DNA of 64,000 nt from Heliocidaris tuberculata (taxonomy: Eukaryota > Echinodermata > Echinoidea > Camarodonta > Echinometridae): positions 33,415,277 to 33,479,276 of the forward strand of contig CM046845.1 of the NCBI GenBank assembly GCA_025618425.1, given 5' to 3'. A program made the position numbers and the translations under genes. The notes beneath the pieces were generated by a model. The model did not search any database. It was not told the origin of the DNA and saw only the letters and a list, made by a program, of their open reading frames with translations. Within the stretch, counting starts at the first letter, position 1. Every line of letters starts with the position of its first letter. Positions 37,801 through 47,389 of the stretch are shown here, in pieces.

Positions 37801-40800
37801 AAATGTAAACAGAAACCTGTTGCACAGAAATGGACAGATTCTGCTCCAGATTCCAGTCAAAAACAGTTAAAGGGAGAGTCCAACCTGACTACAAGTTGGT
37901 TTCAAAAGAAGCAGAAAAATTAAAGAAAGAGATCAGTGAAGGTTTCAGCAAAATCCGATAAGAAATAAAAAAGTTATGAATTTTTGAACTTGTAATCAAT
38001 CAAACACAAATTGGCAACTCTGTGACATATCTTGCGAGCTCCTCTCCCATTTGCCCTGTACCCAAAAAGTCATTAATTTCCATTTTCTCTAACGAAAATA
38101 TTCAATCATACATGCACCTTAGATATAATCATTGATCATATGTTTTTTTACACAAAACCTGAATGAAACAAATGCATTCCTTCATCAAAAACTAAGAAAA
38201 TGAAAATTTACGAGAAAATTTACGAGATTTTCCGTACTGAGCAAATGGGAGAGGAGCTCACAAGATACGTCAGGGTGTTGCCAATTTGTGTTTGATTGAT
38301 TACAACTTCAAAAATTCATAACTTCCTTATTTCTTATCTATTTATTTTTTTATTTATTATTTACTCGGCATTTCGAAAACAATACAGAACACAATAACAG
38401 GAATAAACATTGTAAAGAAAGGACCTGGATCAGAGTTGATGGGGCTGCCTGGGTTTAGAAAAGGTTAACTCAATTACCATGACCCACAGGTCTTCCTTTC
38501 CACAGCCCCTCAACTCCATCCAGGTCAGGATAAGAAAATTAAAAGAAGTATTATAAATTAAAAGTGTATCACTGGAAAATGGCAGCACATTAGGTGCAAT
38601 AAATGTGACATAAATATCTCAAGCAATATCTCATTTCAAACAGATCATTTTAACATGTATTTACATTCAAGTATGATTGATTATAATATTGATTTTGCTC
38701 AAACTTTCACTAATCTGTTTCTCTCATATTGCTTCTTTTATTCAAATCAACTTCATACCAGGGTGGACTTTCTCTTTAAATCTAATGCCATGGATAACAA
38801 ATGGTGACTATAAAATTGATCAAAAAGAATGCATTAAAAGGGTTTTGCCATTTCACTTTCTTTTTAGACTTACTCTTCTCTTTTTCTTTTCCTAGATTCG
38901 GTAGAATCTGAGAGACCTTGGCTTCCTGCAAGCACAGGATTCTAAAGAAAGGGAATAAAAGAATACAGTTCATGAAAGAAAAGAGGGGGAAATGAAGCAA
39001 TACTGTAATGATGAATAACTTAACTTGAGGTTCATATCAATTGCAACTCTATACATAGGAGATAGACAATTGTGAGTTCACAATTTGATTGAGGACTTGA
39101 AATCAGATCAATCACAAATCTTTATAAGACAGAGCTTTGGCCAAGTCTTAGAAAGGATTTTGAAAAGAACTTCTCTACTGCAATGTGCATTGTACTTGAG
39201 TCTATGTCATCGAGTACTCTTATGGCATAGATGGAAAATATACAAATACAGATTTGCTGTATGGTGTGTGTATTACAGACTCTACTGATCTCATGAGCTG
39301 TAAATTTACAAGAACACCAAGTTTCAGATACAAATAAAAAAAGGAATATTCATTCAGTTTGAACAAACACCCATGTTCTTTCAGAAATTTTTTTTTTTAA
39401 TATTCTGCCATGCCAACTTAAAGAGCATAAAAGAAGTATTCTACCAATAAAAAGGCAAATCATTTTGGATATTATGTCTGGGAACTTGGACAATGACTGA
39501 AAAATTATGAATCTTGGTATGTATATAGATCATCTCATGGTAAAAAACCCAATAAAGTTTTATATCGTTATCTTAACAGGTTATAGAATTATTACTAATA
39601 AATCATTCAAAAATTAATGAGTGCAAGGAGATGGGAGATGGGAGTTCCATCTCCTTGATGTATGGCATTTCTGCATTGTAAAATACCTGGAAATTTCTGT
39701 TCTGGCTATAAACAACACTGACATGTGTGATAACCAATGCTTTATATTCCATTTGGTATGAAAAGATAAGAACTAGAGAATACAAAGCCATGAATGCTTG
39801 CAGTGTGAAAAACTATCACATCCCGCACATATGTGTTTAAAATCGACATCAGAAACAGTAGCAGTAGACATTCTTCCTAATTGTTTGTTTGCATAAATAA
39901 AGTGGATGTTATGATGCTGAACAAACCTTTGGAATAGGCACAGGAGCTGAGCCATCTTCTTGTTTGATTCCTGTTGATGTTGTTGATGCTGAGACATTCT
40001 GTGAAGACACACTGACAGGTGGAATGGGTGAGCTGGATACTTCCAACTTGAGTGAAAGAGGCTTGCTCTCTGAGTAGTGCATCAATCGGTGAAAAAAGTG
40101 GATGACAAGAGAAATGTAAAATGGTATTATCAGTGTTAGATCTAAATATTGTTTGACGATACAAGCTCCAAGGCCAAGTGCTTCAAGGTCATTATCCTAT
40201 ACTAACCAACTCACGGAACCATTCCTACATGTATGTCAATTTTGGTAACAGTCTAACTCTATTAGAAGCTAGGTAAAAATTCTGAAAAAATACTTCCCAC
40301 TACATTTTAGGATGATTAAATGTCTTGATTTCCAGACAATACCTAAACTGGATCTTTATTACTTTCATCAAGTGAAATTTTCAGGCTGTTTTGGCCAGTG
40401 ATCTTGCTCCTTTAAAGGTCTTGCATGAGCTCAAGAATGCACTCTCACCAAAAGAAAAAAAAAAAAAAAAAAAAACCCTGCACCCTGCAAGAAGGTTCAA
40501 ATATAACACTACATTACTGTTGTATCTTAGTCCATTTAGTTGTAACCTGCATGTAATCTGCATGTACCTTAAAATGTCCATAATATCAGGCAATAAAACT
40601 TGGTTCATATAAAAACGCAACCTGTCCAGGCTGTCCTCAACAATTCCAAAATGCTACCAGGTACCAATTAACTTTAGAAATAATGTGTTGAAAATTATCC
40701 CAAAAGAATATCAAACATCAAAAGAAAGCCAGTAGGAATGTTATGTTAGTTAGAAATGGTCAAGAATAAAACAAAATAAACATTCTTAATGAAGGGGGAA

Positions 40801-43417
40801 AAATAGGGTGAGATCTCAAGATAACTTATTCTCAAGAATTCATAAATTTCGTTACATTACAACATGTTCTCTCCTGAAAAAAATAAGGTATTTCAAGACC
40901 CATTAGAAAAATAATCAATTATGTTTCAACAGACACCCTTGTCAGCTTAGTGATGCTGATCTCCGACCCAAACGGAGGAAGATGAAGAAGAAGAAGAAGA
41001 AGAAGAAGATGTAGGCAAATTGGTCAGAGTATGAACCCCGAACTTCGCCCTTTCAAAGAATAAAAATGCAAATGATCTAGTGATGTGATCATGACTCCCC
41101 TGATTCCTGAGTGACTAAATCATAAACATCTGCTAACTCCCCCCCCCCCCCTAATTTTTTGTGATCAATCCCATGTAGCCCTGGGCCCTGTTAATAACGA
41201 GCTTTCAATTTTGGCGACAAACAAGTTTTATAACGTAGCTGCACACTGAGGCTACTGTGCATGTGTTGACTCATGGCCTTGTTGCCTTCTAAATCCCACG
41301 ACAGGAGTCGGGCTTTATTTCAGTCCTTTCTCGTTGTGGTGAGAACCACAACAAGTAATAGTGGTCATACTGACCACTAAGCGGGACGAATGCAAAAATA
41401 CTAGTCATTTTCTATCACATGTACTAAAGGTATGGGGGGAAAATAAGATAAATATTTCAAATACTTCCTTTCAAATTCAGCTCTTTAAAATCTCACTCCT
41501 ACCTTAAATGGCCGCTAGGAAGAATTTCTGATATCCAGGAAAATCCAAAGTCAAAATCATGTCCAAAACCTAAGAAATCCCCGCCGCTTTTTTTTGCGAT
41601 CGCATGTTGTTTTCACTGCGCCGATGTTTAAGACTAAACTCGGCCAATAAAATTTTGTCCACAAAGAAACTCGGTATCGCGTGCGCACATCGATCTCTAC
41701 GATCGCGCAACACGGAAAATCTGGACTTTTATGTGTGCGTGATAGGGACCGAATTTTTAACGACCGAATGTTTTGGGGGGAGATGTCAGCGCTCGCGGCG
41801 ATCAGGAAATGTACACAATGACTTGCGATACCCCGTTTCGCCAGAAGTGACAGTAAATTACTGATTTCATTTTTGGAATTATCTTTTCCAACATCGGTGA
41901 GTTGAATTTATTGTATTTCATGGATATGTTGGTGTCGGTTTTTGTAAATTAAATGCTGATTTTGAGTGAATGTTGGTGACTTTTGTGCAGTGGTGTTTTG
42001 AAAGTGTTGAGGTGTATGACTGCCTAGAGTCTACACACGAAGTATAGTAAAGTCGAGTTATCTTCAGATAAGCTTGTACATGTATAAGTGGTAAAGTCGC
42101 TATGAGTGGTATCACTATCACCAGCATTCATCTTCACTGCCATTTTTGACATTTTGGAATAGTTTGGGAAAAACTGAGCCTCAAAATCTGTTTGGGTAAT
42201 TGACGATAATTCCAATGGACTATGATATAGACTATGTTTTTTCGCCAATGAGTATCGATATCATTGAGTTGTCGTTTAATGGTTTATCATGTCTTCGTGA
42301 AACAGTTTTTCAGGTCCATGACATTTCCGTAGATCGCCGACAACAGTTATGACCACACCACGTAACTATAGTGGTCATATTGACCACTACGCGGGACGAA
42401 TGCAAAAATACTAGTCATTTTCTATCGCATGTACTTAAGGTATGGGGGGAAAAGTAAGATAAATGTTTAGAATACTTCCTTTCAAATTCAGCGCTTTAAA
42501 ATCTCTTTCCTACCTTAAATGGCCGTTAGGAAGAACTTCTGATATTTCCAGCAATATCCAAAGTCAAAATCATGTCCAAAACCTAAGAAATCCCCGCCAA
42601 TTTTTTCGCGATCGCATGTTGTTTTCCAGCTTCCGATGTTTTTAGACTAAATCGGCCAATAAAATTTTGTCCACAACGAAACTCGGTATCGCGTGCACAT
42701 CGATCTCTACGATCGCACACACGGAAAATCGGGACTTACGTGTGCGCGATAGGAACCGAACTTTTAACGACCAAATTTTTTAGCGCGAGATGTCAGCGCT
42801 CGCGGCGATCAGGAAATGTACACCGTGACTTGCGATACCCCGTTTCGCCAGAAGTGACAGTAAATTACGGATTTCATTTTTGGAATTATCTTTTCCAACA
42901 TCGGTGAGTTGAATTTATTGTATTTCATGTATATGTTGGTGTCGTTTTTTGTAAATTAAATGCCGATTATGAGTGAATGTTGGTAACTTTTGTGCAGTGG
43001 TGTTTTGAAAGTGTTGAGGTGGATGACTGCCTAGACTCGAGTCTACACACGAAGTATAGTAAAGTCGCTATGAGTGGTTATGACTGTCATGGAGTTGATT
43101 TGATGAAACGACCCCCTGGATACTAAAAAAATCGTATTGTATCATTTAATCGCAGGCGTAGACGCTCGCCCTGAGCCTAGGCTAGGCTCAACTCAGCTCA
43201 CGCCGCGGATCCGAGGACCCGGAGAGTTACATGTCATGCATGTTCGATCACGTTCATCCTTTCCGAGACTTTGTAAACACGAATTCAAAGATATGGGACC
43301 ACACAATAACTTACCACCAGATGCGCCAACGCCTATTCCCGTTATTTCCTTCCGTCGCATCAACTTTGCCTTCAAATCTTCTCTCTTTTTCTTTAGAGCT
43401 TCTAAAGTACTCGACAT
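25698..43417 (-). CDS. METTL3: METTL3, catalytic subunit of the m6A RNA methyltransferase (13 coding exons)
   Basis: This encodes the N6-adenosine methyltransferase that, with METTL14, transfers a methyl group from S-adenosylmethionine to RRACH adenosines in nuclear pre-mRNA. Exons (minus strand): 43417-43315, 40069-39927, 38941-38874, 37552-37426, 36952-36862, 36217-36141, 35631-35595, 34981-34926, 33704-33585, 33139-32952, 28261-28114, 27399-27221, 25809-25698. All introns are GT-AG, and every junction keeps phase; total 1449 nt, 482 residues. Domains: basic N-terminus (1-35); Ser/Thr-rich linker (36-98); RKRKR nuclear signal (99-103); two CCCH zinc fingers (C184, C192, C201, H205; C221, C227, C233, H237); methyltransferase domain with catalytic DPPW at 297-300 and the NQLDGVHL end. 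Vertebrate METTL3 has about 580 residues. The missing part corresponds to the helical domain between linker and nuclear signal, for which no exon was seen. Gene identity is certain; the N-terminal half may be incomplete. Confidence 0.96.
25930..26285. repeat. (GAA)n/(TTC)n tract of about 118 perfect units
   Basis: 356 bp of uninterrupted GAA on the plus strand, hence UUC in the METTL3 transcript. It begins about 120 nt upstream of the exon 13 acceptor. The poly-Glu, poly-Ser, poly-Leu and poly-Phe frames are artefacts of the repeat. Confidence 0.99.
26622..26815. mobile_element. Short interspersed repeat of the 'CCTGTCTATAAAGACCAC' type
   Basis: Repeated short words (AAAGACCACCTG, GACCACCTG, and the complement GTGGTCTTTATAGACAGG at the right end) form a weak inverted arrangement of about 190 bp. 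It resembles MITE-like repeats common in marine invertebrates. Class uncertain. Confidence 0.55.
27221..27399 (-). CDS. METTL3: METTL3 exon 12
   Basis: Encodes [20 protein letters not shown], then [20 protein letters not shown] and the conserved [15 protein letters not shown]. Begins after TTTAAG at phase 0 and ends in phase 2 before GTAAGC. The first residue is Cys where vertebrate METTL3 has Val. Confidence 0.95.
27400..28113 (-). other. METTL3 intron 11
   Basis: A 714-bp intron with a GGA/GAA-rich patch (27480-27565). Nothing else was recognised. Confidence 0.85.
28114..28261 (-). CDS. METTL3: METTL3 exon 11
   Basis: Encodes [20 protein letters not shown], then [20 protein letters not shown] and LNHGKEHCL. 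This is among the most conserved parts of the methyltransferase fold, including the [14 protein letters not shown]- and cofactor-binding loop. The acceptor is CTGCAG and the donor GTGAGG. Confidence 0.97.
29610..29768. mobile_element. MITE with GGGCCCC..GCATAAAAC ends and central CCAAT box
   Basis: The left end GGGCCCCATTGCATAAAAC is the inverse of the right end GTTTTATGCAACGGGGCCC. The arms consist of repeats of TACCATTAATGGTAAC-like palindromic words. GATTGGCTG (29685-29693) is at the exact centre. 159 bp, non-coding. Confidence 0.88.
29915..30125. repeat. Purine-rich (GA)n/(AAAGA)n region
   Basis: Imperfect GA and GATAGA runs, including a tandem 33-35-bp segment with AAGAAAAAGATATGAAGATA occurring twice (about 29965-30035). 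Confidence 0.8.
32231..32302. repeat. Tandem duplication of a 35-bp unit
   Basis: CATTCGTTGGATGGATGCTA plus the following CCCTTGCGCTGT occurs twice in a row, then a third partial start CATTCGTTA. Confidence 0.9.
32952..33139 (-). CDS. METTL3: METTL3 exon 10 with catalytic DPPW
   Basis: Begins [20 protein letters not shown], followed by [20 protein letters not shown]; ends in FLFLWVTG plus two bases of an Arg codon. The DPPW tetrapeptide (residues 297-300) binds the target adenine and is diagnostic of MT-A70 enzymes. The acceptor ATGTAG and donor GTCAGT fit. Confidence 0.98.
33140..33584 (-). other. METTL3 intron 9
   Basis: 445 bp. Contains a LINE/SINE-tail-like AAAGCACTTTGATCAG..ATATAGCACTATAAAA segment at about 33231-33270, an ATT run and a G-run. 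Confidence 0.8.
33585..33704 (-). CDS. METTL3: METTL3 exon 9
   Basis: Starts YVHYEVED, where His237 completes the second zinc finger. It continues with a variable linker ending GASVMTPPQ. 120 nt, phase 0 at both ends; donor GTATGC. Confidence 0.95.
33705..34925 (-). other. METTL3 intron 8
   Basis: 1221 bp. A segment of about 37 bp, TTTCTTTAGTTATCAAGAAA, is tandemly doubled at 34024-34099. No exon was seen. Confidence 0.85.
34926..34981 (-). CDS. METTL3: METTL3 exon 8
   Basis: 56 nt encoding [19 protein letters not shown]: three cysteines of the second CCCH finger (C-x5-C-x5-C-x3-H, the His being in exon 9). The donor is GTAATC. Confidence 0.95.
34982..35594 (-). other. METTL3 intron 7
   Basis: 613 bp with a G-run at 35312-35325. 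Nothing else was recognised. Confidence 0.85.
35595..35631 (-). CDS. METTL3: METTL3 exon 7 (micro-exon)
   Basis: Only 37 nt: [12 protein letters not shown] plus one base. His205 completes the first zinc finger. Acceptor CTTTAG, donor GTAAGT. Phases fit both neighbours. Confidence 0.93.
35632..36140 (-). other. METTL3 intron 6
   Basis: 509 bp; nothing besides splice signals was recognised. Confidence 0.85.
36141..36217 (-). CDS. METTL3: METTL3 exon 6
   Basis: Encodes [20 protein letters not shown] then TSDCNK: the three cysteines (184, 192, 201) of the first CCCH finger. The spacing is C-x7-C-x8-C, one residue shorter between the second and third Cys than I recall for vertebrates. Confidence 0.94.
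36218..36861 (-). other. METTL3 intron 5
   Basis: 644 bp; nothing recognised inside. Confidence 0.85.
36862..36952 (-). CDS. METTL3: METTL3 exon 5
   Basis: Encodes [20 protein letters not shown] then [10 protein letters not shown] plus one base, matching the conserved segment before the zinc fingers. The acceptor TTACAG and donor GTATGT fit. Confidence 0.94.
36953..37425 (-). other. METTL3 intron 4
   Basis: 473 bp; nothing recognised inside. Confidence 0.85.
37426..37552 (-). CDS. METTL3: METTL3 exon 4
   Basis: Encodes the acidic/Ser-rich [10 protein letters not shown], then a conserved helix [19 protein letters not shown] equivalent to the vertebrate DVDLEIESLLN region. Phase 2 in, phase 0 out; donor GTAATG. 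Confidence 0.93.
37867..38779. mobile_element. TTAA-ended inverted-repeat element (copy 2), split by an insertion
   Basis: Matches the 5560-6118 element over both arms: TTAAAGGGAGAGTCCAACCTG on the left, AGGGTGGACTTTCTCTTTAA on the right, with CAAGATACGTCA and its complement inside. After TTATTTCTTATC at about 38337 the match stops. It resumes at about 38693 with GATTTTGCTCAAACTTTCAC. Confidence 0.87.
38338..38692 (-). mobile_element. LINE 3'-end fragment nested in the foldback element
   Basis: About 355 bp inserted in the middle of the right arm of the TTAA-ended element. Read on the minus strand it ends in CGAGTAAATAATAAATAAAA, an A/T tail of the kind left by non-LTR elements. No open frame remains. 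Confidence 0.65.
38874..38941 (-). CDS. METTL3: METTL3 exon 3 (nuclear signal)
   Basis: 68 nt: [20 protein letters not shown] then RE plus two bases. The RKRKR cluster matches the basic nuclear localisation region of METTL3. The acceptor CTTTAG and donor GTAAGT fit. Confidence 0.9.
38942..39926 (-). other. METTL3 intron 2
   Basis: 985 bp. Read on the minus strand in all frames, it shows no segment like the missing N-terminal helical domain. Confidence 0.8.
39927..40069 (-). CDS. METTL3: METTL3 exon 2
   Basis: 143 nt coding [40 protein letters not shown] and SAPVPIPK: a Ser/Pro/Thr-rich linker with an IKQED sequence (psi-K-x-E-like, possible SUMO site). Phase 1 in and phase 0 out fit exons 1 and 3. 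The donor GTTTGT is unusual. This assignment rests on phase and composition more than on conservation. Confidence 0.8.
41358..42109. repeat. Direct duplication, copy 1
   Basis: About 750 bp repeated in the same orientation 1010 bp further on. Matching starts at TAGTGGTCATACTGACCACT and runs to GTAAAGTCGCTATGAGTGGT. Copy 1 carries an extra insert of about 43 bp near its end. Identity is about 90% by eye, with small indels. The region is markedly richer in CpG than its surroundings (for example CGATCG, GCGCTCGCGGCGATC). Confidence 0.93.
41363..41375. promoter_or_regulatory. Palindrome matching the estrogen-response-element consensus (copy 1)
   Basis: GGTCATACTGACC fits GGTCAnnnTGACC exactly, at the head of the duplicated segment in METTL3 intron 1. 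Function is unproven. Confidence 0.45.
42368..43080. repeat. Direct duplication, copy 2
   Basis: Second copy of the 41358 segment, starting TAGTGGTCATATTGACCACT. A reading frame open across copy 1 (41604-41864, plus) is broken here by indels, so neither copy looks coding. Confidence 0.93.
42373..42385. promoter_or_regulatory. Palindrome matching the estrogen-response-element consensus (copy 2)
   Basis: GGTCATATTGACC fits the same consensus. The spacer differs from copy 1 by one base while both half-sites are kept. Confidence 0.45.
43315..43417 (-). CDS. METTL3: METTL3 exon 1 (start codon)
   Basis: ATG at 43417. Encodes [20 protein letters not shown] then [14 protein letters not shown] plus one base, followed by GTAAGT. 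The charged helix corresponds to the conserved N-terminus of METTL3 that contacts the rest of the writer complex. Weak alternative starts downstream would remove the conserved part. Confidence 0.93.
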
Positions 43418-44880
43418 TTTTCCAGGAGAGAGGATGAAAAAGATACAAGAACGTTTATTTTGTGAGGAAAAACTAGGACTCCGCAGTTTCAGAAAACCGA
43501 CGATGCTTTTTAGATGATAGTCTTGTACCCAGATTTCGTTAATATTTTTTCTTAATATTCATTTGTTTCCATAAATGTTTATTGGCTTCACACACAAGAC
43601 TGAAGTAAGTTCTGCCATGCATTTTTTTTTTTTTTTTTTTTTTTTTTTTGTAAGCCGTTAGCATTTCTGAAACCGAAGGTCTATTTCAATTCATATCACT
43701 TAGATCTTTGAAACACGGTGAATTTGTTGTTATCTACATGTATTTTTTTTTTTAACAAAAAGTATTAAGTTCATTCATCCATAGTGAATGTATTATCTAT
43801 ACATGCAGGTATCGCACACCTGAAACGAGACACTACAGTCATTGGAAAGATTCATATATTCAAGTTTGTTTCTGCAGAATGCAATATAATTACTTTTTCT
43901 ACGATGTCGAAGCCTTATTTAGTCATTATATCCTGCCCATGACTGAGTGCCATTGGTGTATTTTATCCACTTACATTTTCTTCATTTTGTTTTGTTTTGT
44001 TTTGTTTTTTTCTTCTTGGCTTCCCCCTCCCTCGGTCCCCCGAGCTTCGAAGGTGAGACAGTCACAGGCCGGCGTGACGGACAAAAAGGGAGCATGTATA
44101 TATACAAAGAGCTCCGTCTCAGAGGACTATACTCCTTGTAGGAATGACTCCAACTTACAAAACTCATCAGTGATAATTTTTATTCAGGGGTCCTTTTACT
44201 AGGTTCCATTTTTACCAAGCATGTATATATCATATCCATACTAAGCATTTTAAAAACTCATAAGAGGAAATTTCCACCAATTGGATAAATTATATCTAAA
44301 TCTTTTCAAAAGTTTTGTCTTTTTTTTTCAAATTCAATTTGTTTCTGAATGGCTTTCGTTTCCATTGTTTTGCTTGGTACGGTTTGTTTGTATTGTTCAT
44401 TTGACTTAATTTTTCACTCTGTAAAGGAAAACGGTCTTCAGATAAAACTAGAACGACGTAAAATATATTTTGTTAGTGTTTCCTTTATGTGGTATTTATT
44501 GTATTTTATTAAGAAACTTCATTGACATTGACATTAATAATTTGTATTGCAATATCAATCATTATATAAAGAAAATTAACAGTCACATGAAAATTAAATT
44601 TTAAAAAAGAAGAAAAGTATATTAAATCATAATAGGATAATGTCAACTGGATCATAATTATTAATCTAAACAATGCAATAGAAAATTATAATAGGACTAC
44701 TCAGATTTAATATGAGAGAAATAATATAACACAATGATTGGGTCAAAACACAAATTGCTTCCCCAGAATGATTAACATCGTTAATCAAAATCATGCAAAT
44801 AAACTTGTCAGAATATGAGCTCAGTACTCAAGGCATATTACAAATTAAAAATTAAAGACTACAAATTTATTATAGTCTAC
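43418..44880. other. METTL3 upstream region, no gene
   Basis: The first 100 bp should hold the METTL3 5' UTR and start region; no TATA box is evident. T-runs lie at 43622-43650 and 43742-43754. Nothing else was recognised. Confidence 0.5.
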
Positions 44881-44889
44881 TAAGTTCTA

Positions 44890-45830
44890 AGTTCTAAGTT
44901 TTTTTTTTATTTATTTCCACAAACATATCTTTAACAATTTTTTAAACAGTACATATGAAAACCAAGAACAGGAATATAACAAATATATGAATTGAAACAT
45001 ATATATAATTATAACAGAAAGTAATTCAATGGACTTCGTTATGGTTTACACTGATAAAGCTATAATTGGTATAATGTAAACATCGTAATTGTGAAGGAAA
45101 ACATATAAGTTGATTTTTGTTGTGTTTTTTTTTAACCCCCCGGTAGGCCCGGCATTTTATTTTAGATCAATCTCTGAACAACATAATTGAATACATGTAC
45201 AATGAAATAATGTATATTACAGCAAAAAAAAATTATACATAATGATTGTCAATAGTTATAAGCGTTTTCTGAACAGCATGAACGTATACAGCATAATAGT
45301 GAAATTTAAAACAAAAAAAGGGTTCTTTGAATACAGAACATACATAATGAATAATACCAAATAGCAGCAATAATGAATGAGAATGATTTGGGAATTGCAA
45401 TAAAAATTATACTAAACAATCACAATTTTCTCAAACTTTATAAATTGTTTTTATCAAATTTGTCAGTTTTGTTTGCAAGTATACTAACTTTCCAGTATGA
45501 TATTTTTGTATATACGGGCAATATATAATTGTTGTTTGGTCCAAATTATTACACAATTCAAAGCAACATTTCGATTTTCTATGAAAACCTATAAATATAT
45601 GATAACTATATCTTCTACAACGTGTTACATTGTGTAACTTTGGTTAAACGCCTCCAAATTAATTTTGTCACGTTACAAGAGTAAAAAAAATGCACCACAT
45701 CTTCTTCTTCTCTTCCACAAAAAGAACAGTTCCTATCTAAAATTATTTTCAACTTTACAAGATCCTTATTCAAATAGGATATCCTATATCTAAAAGTCTG
45801 TATTGAAAGTATACCTTATACTATTGTATG
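44890..45830 (-). pseudogene. L1/Tx1-like LINE 3' fragment with reverse-transcriptase zinc finger
   Basis: On the minus strand, 45770-45645 encodes CSFCGREEEDVVHFFYSCNV then TKLIW, preceded by NKDLVKLKIILDRN. This is the C-x2-C-x8-H-x4-C pattern of the zf-RVT domain at the end of L1-type ORF2. A frame shift separates it from the upstream FQYRLLDIGYP segment (about 45810-45785), which corresponds to the usual W/FQYRxxHRILxTN motif. The rest down to 44890 is frame-free, as expected for a 3' UTR, and ends opposite a TTTTATTTATTT sequence. Confidence 0.75.
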
Positions 45831-46960
45831 CATTGTACACCGGAACCTCGCACTGAAGTAATATTGCATAATTTATCATCAAATAATATACCATCTGCAC
45901 CATCTGATACATAATATTCATATATAATTGTCCTTTCTGTTAACATGATTTGATATACATGTGGAGGAGTCTATCAAATAAGCATAACTTGTATTTCATA
46001 GACCCCGTTTGAAAAAAAAAATAGTTATTATAGTCAGACAACATAATCAGGAAATCAAATTCACCGTGACCATTTATGATAAATTTGAAATATTTTATAA
46101 AGCGATCGATGGTATTTTCATTGTCCAGTTTCATGATTCTGACAAATTTTTTTTCCTTATTAAAATCTTTGAATTCTTCAGATTTATGATCTCATTATAA
46201 CAAAAGAGGCGTAAAATATTATGTAACAAAACTTTTTAATATATACATGTACATGTACTGTATTACATTCTTCATATCAGAAAAATTCCGATATATATGT
46301 TATGTTGTTTTATTTTTATTTTTATTTTTTATTTTTTGCTAGGCCTATTATATCGTTCATGTCAAGTGTCATGATTTACATGAGTTATATAGGTTTATAT
46401 GCCTATAAACAGATAATTAATCAGTGATTTTGAATAAAATGCAACACAATATATAATGCGGATTTACGATAGATATTCCAGCGTGAAGCAAAATATATTA
46501 GAAAAGGCATGGATGTGATTTGCGAGTGACTACTCCAAAAGCAATATGAAAGGAGAGAGGTTTCTTAAAGAATTGTAGTTTAGTACGGTGCCATCACGCC
46601 CACCTCCTTTAAATATATAACGAAACTTCGCTCGAAAACTATATTCTCCGTAGGCCTTCTTTGTCTTAATATGACTGCAGTAATATACGTATTTTGACAA
46701 TTCTTTAACTTTCCTTACTATTTTACGTTTTTGCTAATCAGTTTCTCTGACTTTCTGTCATTTATCCAACATGTTTTTAAAAATATTTTTTAAAGCAAAG
46801 TAAGGGGGTAATTCCATATTCCAGTCTTTGAATATTTATGTAGGCCTACATGTGGTATACGATTGAAATAACCTGAATACAGAATACTTTTCTTTTCTCT
46901 GCCAGGTTCATACTGTCTAATTTTGTATATACTTTTGTTTTTGTACGTTTTAGAAATTCA
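45831..46960. other. AT-rich stretch without recognised gene
   Basis: This may include more of the LINE upstream of the zinc finger (minus, to about 46134), but no convincing RT motif was seen. Confidence 0.4.
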
Positions 46961-46961
46961 A

Positions 46962-47157
46962 CATATTCTTCTTCTCCTTCTTCTTCTTCTTCTTCCTTCT
47001 TCTTCTTCTTCTTCTTCTTCTTCTTCTTCTTCTTCTTCTTCTTCTTCTTCTTCTTCTTCTTCTTCTTCTTCTTCTTCTTCTCTTCTTCTTCTTCTTCTCT
47101 TCTTCTTCTTCTTCTTCTTTTTCTTCTTATCTTTTTTAAAATTTTTATTATTATTAT

Positions 47158-47189
<32 letters not shown>

Positions 47190-47235
47190 TTAGTATTATT
47201 ATTATCATTATTATTTTTAATATTTTTTTCTTCTC
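46962..47235. repeat. (TTC)n, (TAG)n and (TTA)n compound microsatellite
   Basis: TTC units from 46966 to about 47128 with a few interruptions, then TAG units (47156-47184) and TTA units. All frames here are repeat translations. Confidence 0.95.
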
Positions 47236-47389
47236 GGTCTGTAAATAATACAGTTTTAACTTAATAATTCTGTATGTTGGGGACCCCACTGGAAATAAGC
47301 TCTCGAGTTTTCGTGGGTTATCCTGTTCAAGCTTACATAATTTTAATGTAATATTCTTTTTATTGTTGTATGTTGGAGGCTTGGCGAAT

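Larger units (their letters stand above)
37553..38873 (-). other. METTL3 intron 3
   Basis: 1321 bp, mostly occupied by the second copy of the TTAA-ended inverted-repeat element and the LINE tail inside it. Confidence 0.9.
40070..43314 (-). other. METTL3 intron 1
   Basis: 3245 bp. Contains an A-run (40446-40475), a short GAA patch (40978-41008) and the direct duplication at 41358-43080. No exon was recognised. Confidence 0.85.

Noticed and set aside
41604..41864. 86-residue open frame in the intron 1 duplication
   Set aside because: The frame is broken by indels in the second copy, no family resemblance, and no splice sites support it.
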